Part shown: piece by piece, positions 58,769-64,000 of the stretch
Numbering within the stretch: the first letter of the stretch is position 1
How the letters are laid out: every line of letters begins with the position of its first letter
Source: CAYVOV01 sp964453525
GTDB lineage: Bacteria > Chloroflexota > Dehalococcoidia > Dehalococcoidales > UBA2162
Assembly: GCA_964453525.1 (NCBI GenBank)
Contig: CAYVOV010000010.1
Span: 62,001-126,000 of the forward strand
Length of the DNA stretch: 64,000 nucleotides
Reading direction: 5' to 3'
The notes under the pieces: generated by a model
Databases searched by the model: none
Told to the model about the DNA's origin: nothing
The model's input: the letters and a program-made list of their open reading frames with translations, nothing else
Position numbers and translations under genes: made by a program

Positions 58769-60493
58769 TTAAAATACCGAATTGACTTCTCTCTCACCCC
58801 TGACATCGATAACCGCCGGTCTTCCCTTGCGGACCTGGTCGATGGCTTCTTTCAGCGCCGGCATCATATCGTCCGGGTCTTCGACAGTCCGGCCGTAAGC
58901 GCCGCAGGCCTGGGCGACTCCGGCGTAATCGGCTGCCGGCATAATATCCACTCCCGCCTCGAATGCCATCCTGTCCGGAATACTGCCCTCGCCATAAGAC
59001 CTCTCCACAAGTAGTTTTATAAATCCGTACGACTGGTTGTTAAGGATAATCGATAGAAACGGCGCTTTATAGGCTACTGAAGGCCAGAGAGTGGCAACCG
59101 GGCTGCCCCAGACGAAGCCGCCATCAGTCATCATGCTTACCACAAGTTTGTCCGGGGCGGCTACTTTCGCCCCGAGGGCGGCGCCCAGCGCCCACTGGAT
59201 TGAGCCGGCCGCGCAGCTCATCATAGTCCCCGGCTTTGAACGGTCAATCTGCTCCGTGGCGGAGGCCGACTGGCTGATGGTGTGGTGAACCAGTATGGTG
59301 TCCTCATCGATGAGTTGTGCCAGGCAATAGCAGATCCAGTCCGGAGAAACCGGTCTCTGGGCAGATTTATCTTGAGCCATACTGTGCCATTCTTCCTTTT
59401 CCCTTTTATGGGCACTCTCAAGCTGGCTAAAACGCTGGCGGAGTTGCGCCGTCTTCTCCGGAGTCAGTTTTTCACGGATAGCTCTGGTCAGGGCAGGAAT
59501 TGCTTCCCTGGAGTCGGCTTCTAGATAGGTATTGGCTCCGTGTCCCCAGAGCGGCCTGCCCTGCGTCAGCTGGTCGACATCGATATGGATGATATTTGCC
59601 TCCGGTCCGGGCAGCCCCGGTGATGCTGCGTAGGGCACATCATAATCGATTACCAGGATAGTATCAGCCACAGACATAATCGAAGGGTTTGCTTTCCTGC
59701 TGCCGAGAATTTGTTCGACTCCGGCACAGAGGGGGTGATTGGTGGGAAAATTCAGCCAGACGGGGCCGTTAACCACCGGAGCACAGAGTGTCTCGGCAAG
59801 CTCAACAAGCGTCGCTACCGATTCAGGATACCTGCCCGTGTAACCGGCAACGATAAGAGGATTTTCGGCTTTGAGCAGAGTATCGGCGATGCTGCCGATG
59901 GTGGCGGTGTCAACCGGTGAAGCTGCCGATGCAGCGGTTGTTGCCGATTTGGGGATGGTAATCCGGTCAATTTCCCCGGCAATTATTTCCCGCGGATAGC
60001 CAAGGTAAACCGGTCCACACGGCTCGGTAAAGGATGTCCGGAATGCTTTCTGCAGGACATCGTGGATGTTTTCATCAGCCTGTATTGTGTAGTCCCACTT
60101 CATACAGTTACGCACGCTCAAGCCCTGGTCATATGGCTCATTCTTCCAGTTTACCCGCTGGCCGGCCGGCATTGCCCCGGCCATAATAATGACTGGTATC
60201 CGTCCCCACTGAGCGTTATGTAAAGCCCCTCCCAGCTGGAGTGTGCCCAGTTCGGCATGAACCAAGACCACCTGGGGACGCCCGGAAATCATGTAGTGCC
60301 CGTGGGCGGCGGTCAGGGCTACCGCTTCATCAAGGCAAAGGACAAGCTGCGGACAGGGTTTACCCAGTATCCTATATTTGGCAATTGTCGCCAGTAGTAT
60401 ACCCTGCTCCCCTCCCGGATTAAAGAAGATGTGCTCCACGCCATTGGCATTCAGTACTTCAATGAAAGCTTCAGCACCGTTGTACTTTTCCAT
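58769..60493 (-). CDS. TPP-dependent acetolactate synthase-like enzyme (second copy)
   Basis: A 574-aa paralogue of the enzyme at 32025-33743, with the same three domains. The catalytic Glu is in CLDEAVALTAAHGHYM. The Mg-TPP motif reads MMTDGGFVWGSP, with Thr in place of the first Gly of the usual GDG, followed by the expected Asn-Asn in ILNNQSYG. Shared blocks include RPQVVLVH, GALHNAQ and IAKYRILG versus ISKFKALG. The gene overlaps no neighbour and lies 45 bases after the GNAT gene. The active-site change suggests a changed metal or cofactor grip, or simply tolerated variation. Confidence 0.82.
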   Translation of the reverse strand: MEKYNGAEAFIEVLNANGVEHIFFNPGGEQGILLATIAKYRILGKPCPQLVLCLDEAVALTAAHGHYMISGRPQVVLVHAELGTLQLGGALHNAQWGRIPVIIMAGAMPAGQRVNWKNEPYDQGLSVRNCMKWDYTIQADENIHDVLQKAFRTSFTEPCGPVYLGYPREIIAGEIDRITIPKSATTAASAASPVDTATIGSIADTLLKAENPLIVAGYTGRYPESVATLVELAETLCAPVVNGPVWLNFPTNHPLCAGVEQILGSRKANPSIMSVADTILVIDYDVPYAASPGLPGPEANIIHIDVDQLTQGRPLWGHGANTYLEADSREAIPALTRAIREKLTPEKTAQLRQRFSQLESAHKREKEEWHSMAQDKSAQRPVSPDWICYCLAQLIDEDTILVHHTISQSASATEQIDRSKPGTMMSCAAGSIQWALGAALGAKVAAPDKLVVSMMTDGGFVWGSPVATLWPSVAYKAPFLSIILNNQSYGFIKLLVERSYGEGSIPDRMAFEAGVDIMPAADYAGVAQACGAYGRTVEDPDDMMPALKEAIDQVRKGRPAVIDVRGEREVNSVF

Positions 60494-60538
60494 AAGACTC
60501 CCTTCCTCATTTATTTGTAAGCATGACCTGAGAGTCGG

Positions 60539-60973
60539 TCAGAATTTTTTCTCCATTCTGATATGCTTGATACCGGCTTCAATAAACGGTTCGCCGGTTT
60601 CCTTGAAACCGCATGACCGGTAGAAGTCCACCACCGCATACTGGGCGTGAAGGACTACCTGCTCAATCTTTCTTTTCTTAAAATCCTCGGTGAGAAACTT
60701 GATAATATTGCTGCCGATTCCCCGGCGTCGGAAATCTTTGAGGACTGCCATTCTCTCTATCTTTGCTATTCCTTTAGCCGGAAACTGGACTCTGGCCGTC
60801 CCGATAGCTCTGTCTCCGTCTTTGACGATAATGTGAGTTGCCACGCTATCATATTCATCAAGCTCTATATCTTCTGAAATATTCTGTTCTTCGACAAATA
60901 CCCGCCTTCTTATGTTGAAAGCTTCTTCAAGTTCGTCATTGCTGCTGATAAATCTGTAGATGAGCTGCTCCAT
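60539..60973 (-). CDS. GNAT-family acetyltransferase
   Basis: A 144-aa Gcn5-related N-acetyltransferase. The acetyl-CoA pyrophosphate loop is FRRRGIGSNIIKFLTED (about residues 80-95), preceded by the beta4 strand IERMAVLKD, and it ends with VVDFYRSCGFKETGEPF, the usual last-strand motif. It resembles ElaA/YitI-type small-substrate acetyltransferases. Substrate unknown. It is read in the same direction as the TPP enzyme, 45 bases before it. Confidence 0.85.
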   Translation of the reverse strand: MEQLIYRFISSNDELEEAFNIRRRVFVEEQNISEDIELDEYDSVATHIIVKDGDRAIGTARVQFPAKGIAKIERMAVLKDFRRRGIGSNIIKFLTEDFKKRKIEQVVLHAQYAVVDFYRSCGFKETGEPFIEAGIKHIRMEKKF

Positions 60974-61075
60974 AACTCCATCTGTCAGGTATCTTGTAAG
61001 TTTACCAATTATAAGCTAAAGTGGTCTCTACTGTCACTGGTATTTGAAAAAGCGATTAATTGAGGCTAAGAACCT

Positions 61076-61957
61076 GTGAAAGCGTATCTGACTCTTTTTA
61101 TCGGCGTGGTGGCGGTCTCTTTTGCGGCGGTTTTTATCCGGCTGGCCGATGCCCCGCCAATGGTAATTGCCACCTGCCGCATGGTTATTGCCGCCGCAGT
61201 ATTGCTCCCCATCGCCTCGATTAAATCAATGAAAGGTCTCAAGCGGCTGTCAAAGCGCGACGTATTTCTGATACTGCTCTCAAGTATTTTTGTTGCGCTG
61301 CACTTCGGACTGTGGATAACCTCTCTTGATTATACGTCTATTGCCAGTTCGGTTGTTCTTGTAACCTCACATCCCGCCTTTATTGCCGTAATCTCCTATT
61401 TTCTGTGGGGTGAGAGGTTGGATAGGCTGACTATAGGCGGTATTGTCATCGCTTTTATCGGAATTGTGGTCATCAACTACAGCGGTATATCTTTTGCTAC
61501 CGACTCTATCCTGGGGAACGGGCTTGCTCTGCTTGCTGCCTTTGCGATGGGCGCTTATCTTATCATCGGCGGTCAATTAAGAACCCGGATAGACCTTCTC
61601 AGTTACCTTGCCCTTATCTATTCCGGTGCCGCTGTAATTCTCTTGGCGGCCACATTGATAATGGGTTACAGCTTATTCGGCTATTCCGGTCAGACCTACC
61701 TGATGATGGTGCTGCTGGCGCTTGTGCCGCAGCTTATCGGGCATTCAAGTCTGAACTTGGCGGTACGCCTGGTGCCGGTAACGCTTGTTTCGGTAGCCAT
61801 TCTCGGTGAGCCTGTGGGGGCGACTCTGCTGGGAGGCTTGATTCTCGATGAAATACCGACAGTAAATGAGATAGTCGGCGGTCTCCTCATTCTCGGCGGA
61901 ATATTCGTCGTCCTCAAACACGCTCCGGAGAGACTGACCGATGGAATCGCCCGTTAG
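61076..61957 (+). CDS. EamA/DMT-family transporter (full-length)
   Basis: A 293-aa ten-helix EamA transporter with two repeats; the first opens with FIGVVAVSFAAVFIRLADAPP and closes with SSVVLVTSHPAFIAVISYFLWGERLD, and the second ends VTLVSVAILGEPVGATLLGGLILDEIPTVNEIVGGLLILGGIFVV. It starts at a GTG with GAGG about 11 bases upstream. The substrate is unknown; such proteins export amino acids, nucleobases or drugs. It contrasts with the split pair at 57326-58194. Confidence 0.9.
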   Translation: MKAYLTLFIGVVAVSFAAVFIRLADAPPMVIATCRMVIAAAVLLPIASIKSMKGLKRLSKRDVFLILLSSIFVALHFGLWITSLDYTSIASSVVLVTSHPAFIAVISYFLWGERLDRLTIGGIVIAFIGIVVINYSGISFATDSILGNGLALLAAFAMGAYLIIGGQLRTRIDLLSYLALIYSGAAVILLAATLIMGYSLFGYSGQTYLMMVLLALVPQLIGHSSLNLAVRLVPVTLVSVAILGEPVGATLLGGLILDEIPTVNEIVGGLLILGGIFVVLKHAPERLTDGIAR

Positions 61958-62007
61958 TCAATTACTTTTACCGCAATTTTGCTGATTTAGCCTCGGCAGG
62001 CTTAATA

Positions 62008-64000
62008 CTATCCCCCGGCTCTCAACTTTTTCACGCCATAGAAAATAGCCAGGCCTAATAGAATGAAACCGCCAACTGAGCCTACCCAGAGCCACCAGTT
62101 AACCCAGCTCTCACTTGTGAAATTCCCGGCGAGGTCGCCTATCTGCACTGTGTAGTCACCCGGCTCTTCAGCAGTAACTGTAAATGATACCGTCTTGGTC
62201 TGTTCGGGCTCAAGAGTAACATTCTTTGTTTCCCGGACCTTCCCGTTTATCATCAGATTAGCAGCATAAGTACCCTGTTGTTCACCTTCATTGGTAACAT
62301 CAACCCTTATGGTCACCTCTTCGCCGGTGACGACGATATAGGTTACCTTCTCAAAAGTCCTGGATATTGAAGGCTCGATAACCAGGTTGGTGAGTTTAAA
62401 AGAGGCAGGTTTCAGAACAGTCTCAGGTTCCTCTGTGGGTTCAGGTATAATTTCAGGTGGTGCAGGTACCTTTGCCAGGATGGCAAATACAGTAAAGTGG
62501 TTTAGCCGGGCAGTCAGCTTACCTAGTTCGGCTACTACTCTGCTTTCAGTCTCTAGGTATTTCCAGCCCTCATCGTAGTACGCCGTACCGATAGATTCAA
62601 CATCATCGGGCAGGGCGGACACGTCATAACCGAGAGTGAGTCTCATCATTTTATCGAAAGTAGTTCCTGAAGGTTTGAATTCGTAGGCGCTACCAACCAG
62701 TACTGTATTAGCTGGCAATCTGGGTGCACTCGCTTTCCTGATTTCCAGTATGGTCACTGTATTGTTTTCGGTATCAGATGCTCTGGTTCCCTGCTCAATT
62801 TCAAGCAGGTGAACTCCGTCAGGGCTGGGTGCCTCAATGTTCTTGAGAGGTCGGCCATTATCATCAATTACCTCCCTCGTTATTTTACCGAGGAAGTCTA
62901 CGGTGAAATATTGCGCCTGTTCTTCTGGCTCTATTTCGAATGGTCCCGGTGTTGGTCCGGGCGGTGCAGTCCCGGTGCCGGACAGAAATACGATGAACGG
63001 GTTTTCATCCGGGTCGTTGGAGGGAATGGATAGAATGGCGGACTTTGCCCCGCTGGATGACGGTGTGAAGGTGAGTGTTATATCTGCCGACCCGCCAGGC
63101 GCTAAGGCCTGGCCGGAAATATTGCCGCCGGAGATGGCAAACTGGTTATTGTCAATGGTAATGTTGCCGATGCTTAGAGTGGGCAGGCCGGTGTTGTTAA
63201 CGGTAACCGTGCTGGTGCCGGACGAGCCGACCTCAACGGAACCAAAATTAACGGAAGTCGGGCTGACATCAATATCGGGCACAAGCGGCCAGACCAGGGT
63301 GAAAGCGAGAGATATATTACTGAATGGTGCAGTATCAAGCTCGTTTCCGGCTACACCGGCACCATTGGTTAGAAGCGCCGGGGATGAAGGCGCCGTGACA
63401 TTGATGGAAAGGGTTGCCGAGGCACCAGCGGCGAGATTGCCAATATCCCAGGTAACGTTACCCGATGATTGGTTTACCGAGCCTGTCGACTGCGTGAATG
63501 AGGGGGGTGTAACACCGGTGGGCAGGACATCGGAAACACTAACGCCGGTGGCATCGTGAGGGCCCTGGTTGGTAACGGTTAGCGTATAGGTGAAGTTATC
63601 ACCGGTGTTTACCAAACTGAAGCTGGGAGATTTTATAATCTCAAGGTCAGCATATTTGGTAACAATGGTAGTGTTTTCCGAGACGGTATTGTTACCGTAA
63701 TTAATTTCTCCTTCTGTATTGCCCGGGGCGGGATTGTTACTGGGACCAGGCTCTGGAGATTCTCCAATTTCACTGACTGTGGCAGTATTTGTAATGGTAC
63801 CGGCAGTAGGTGGTGCCGTGACCAGGATGGTAAGATTTGCTGAGTCACCCTTACCGAGATAGTCGATATACCACCAAACGGTACCTGATGAGTTTATGGT
63901 ATAGCCTGTTGATGCGTTGTCTGATTGGTAGGTAGTGCCGGCCGGCAAATCATCCCGGACCTCGATGTAGTAGGCATCGGCGGGTCCATGGTTGGTGACA
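62008..64000 (-). CDS. Large cell-surface protein with DUF11, choice-of-anchor and CARDB-like domains (5' end outside window)
   Basis: The frame is open to the window edge (last upstream residues VTNHGPADAYYIEVRDD), so the N-terminus is missing. The visible 664 residues hold at least two DUF11 repeats (TYTLTVTNQGPHDATGVSVS-like), a choice-of-anchor D / ASPM-type beta sandwich (VSPTSVNFGSVEVGSSGTST), a PGF-pre-PGF-like region (FDKMMRLTLGYDV and LNHFTVFAILA), a CARDB-like domain (VRVDVTNEGEQQGTYAANL-like) and one C-terminal membrane helix (WLWVGSVGGFILLGLAIFYG) with a Lys/Arg end. It is anchored at the cell surface through that helix. An adhesive or structural role is likely. Confidence 0.85.
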   Translation of the reverse strand, partial: VTNHGPADAYYIEVRDDLPAGTTYQSDNASTGYTINSSGTVWWYIDYLGKGDSANLTILVTAPPTAGTITNTATVSEIGESPEPGPSNNPAPGNTEGEINYGNNTVSENTTIVTKYADLEIIKSPSFSLVNTGDNFTYTLTVTNQGPHDATGVSVSDVLPTGVTPPSFTQSTGSVNQSSGNVTWDIGNLAAGASATLSINVTAPSSPALLTNGAGVAGNELDTAPFSNISLAFTLVWPLVPDIDVSPTSVNFGSVEVGSSGTSTVTVNNTGLPTLSIGNITIDNNQFAISGGNISGQALAPGGSADITLTFTPSSSGAKSAILSIPSNDPDENPFIVFLSGTGTAPPGPTPGPFEIEPEEQAQYFTVDFLGKITREVIDDNGRPLKNIEAPSPDGVHLLEIEQGTRASDTENNTVTILEIRKASAPRLPANTVLVGSAYEFKPSGTTFDKMMRLTLGYDVSALPDDVESIGTAYYDEGWKYLETESRVVAELGKLTARLNHFTVFAILAKVPAPPEIIPEPTEEPETVLKPASFKLTNLVIEPSISRTFEKVTYIVVTGEEVTIRVDVTNEGEQQGTYAANLMINGKVRETKNVTLEPEQTKTVSFTVTAEEPGDYTVQIGDLAGNFTSESWVNWWLWVGSVGGFILLGLAIFYGVKKLRAGG

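Noticed and set aside
1..64000. CRISPR arrays, phage modules, rRNA or tRNA genes
   Set aside because: No regularly spaced direct repeats, no capsid, terminase or integrase genes, and no structural RNA could be recognised by reading both strands.

Overview
The window looks like part of the chromosome of an anaerobic or facultative bacterium, most likely an uncultured Chloroflexota of the Dehalococcoidia type. That placement is an inference from gene content: substrate-binding lipoproteins with acidic linkers, a DUF5661 protein, many CoA-, TPP- and ferredoxin-dependent enzymes, paired amidohydrolases, a long Lhr helicase, and scattered short palindromic repeats. No rRNA, tRNA, CRISPR array, phage genes or intact transposase were seen, so taxonomy cannot be fixed from the window alone.

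Layout. 0-5 kb: end of a siderophore/cobalamin-type ABC importer, then a minus-strand run dksA-like / lspA / DUF5661, a DUF72 protein and an FAD oxidoreductase. 4.7-15.4 kb: a TreT-like glycosyltransferase and a tight minus-strand operon (NuoF-GltD fusion, formate dehydrogenase alpha, NfnA-like and NfnB-like subunits), bracketed by two inverted copies of a 242-bp MITE that each carry a perfect 8-bp target duplication. 15.3-19.1 kb: a peptide-type substrate-binding lipoprotein with a long leader, and a URO-D-fold methyltransferase-like protein. 19.2-24.2 kb: a small-gene regulatory island (membrane LuxR protein, HTH protein, OmpR-type regulator lacking the phospho-acceptor Asp, zinc ribbon protein, GAF protein). 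24.3-43.1 kb: catabolic genes, including two amidohydrolases, a PLP decarboxylase, MmgE/PrpD, a second lipoprotein SBP, a TPP decarboxylase/synthase, a four-gene 2-oxoacid:ferredoxin oxidoreductase whose beta subunit carries an extra four-cluster ferredoxin domain, a CaiB-type CoA transferase and an Erm-like rRNA methyltransferase. 43.2-50.5 kb: small membrane and DinB proteins and a 1496-aa Lhr helicase. 50.8-57.2 kb: a complete 2-oxoacid dehydrogenase operon (E1alpha, E1beta, E2, E3, LipB, LipA). 57.3-64 kb: split and whole EamA transporters, a VOC protein, a second TPP enzyme, a GNAT and the end of a large surface protein running off the window.

How it fits together. The picture is of a heterotroph that imports peptides or small organic acids through lipoprotein SBPs, processes 2-oxo acids both by a ferredoxin-linked oxidoreductase and by an NAD-linked dehydrogenase complex, and balances ferredoxin, NADH and NADPH through the formate dehydrogenase/Nfn operon. 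The most interesting signals are that redox operon with its fusion subunit and a structured leader; matched promoter plus terminator leaders in front of the two SBP genes; the ferredoxin-fused POR beta subunit; the degenerate receiver domain; and the MITE family with clean target duplications.
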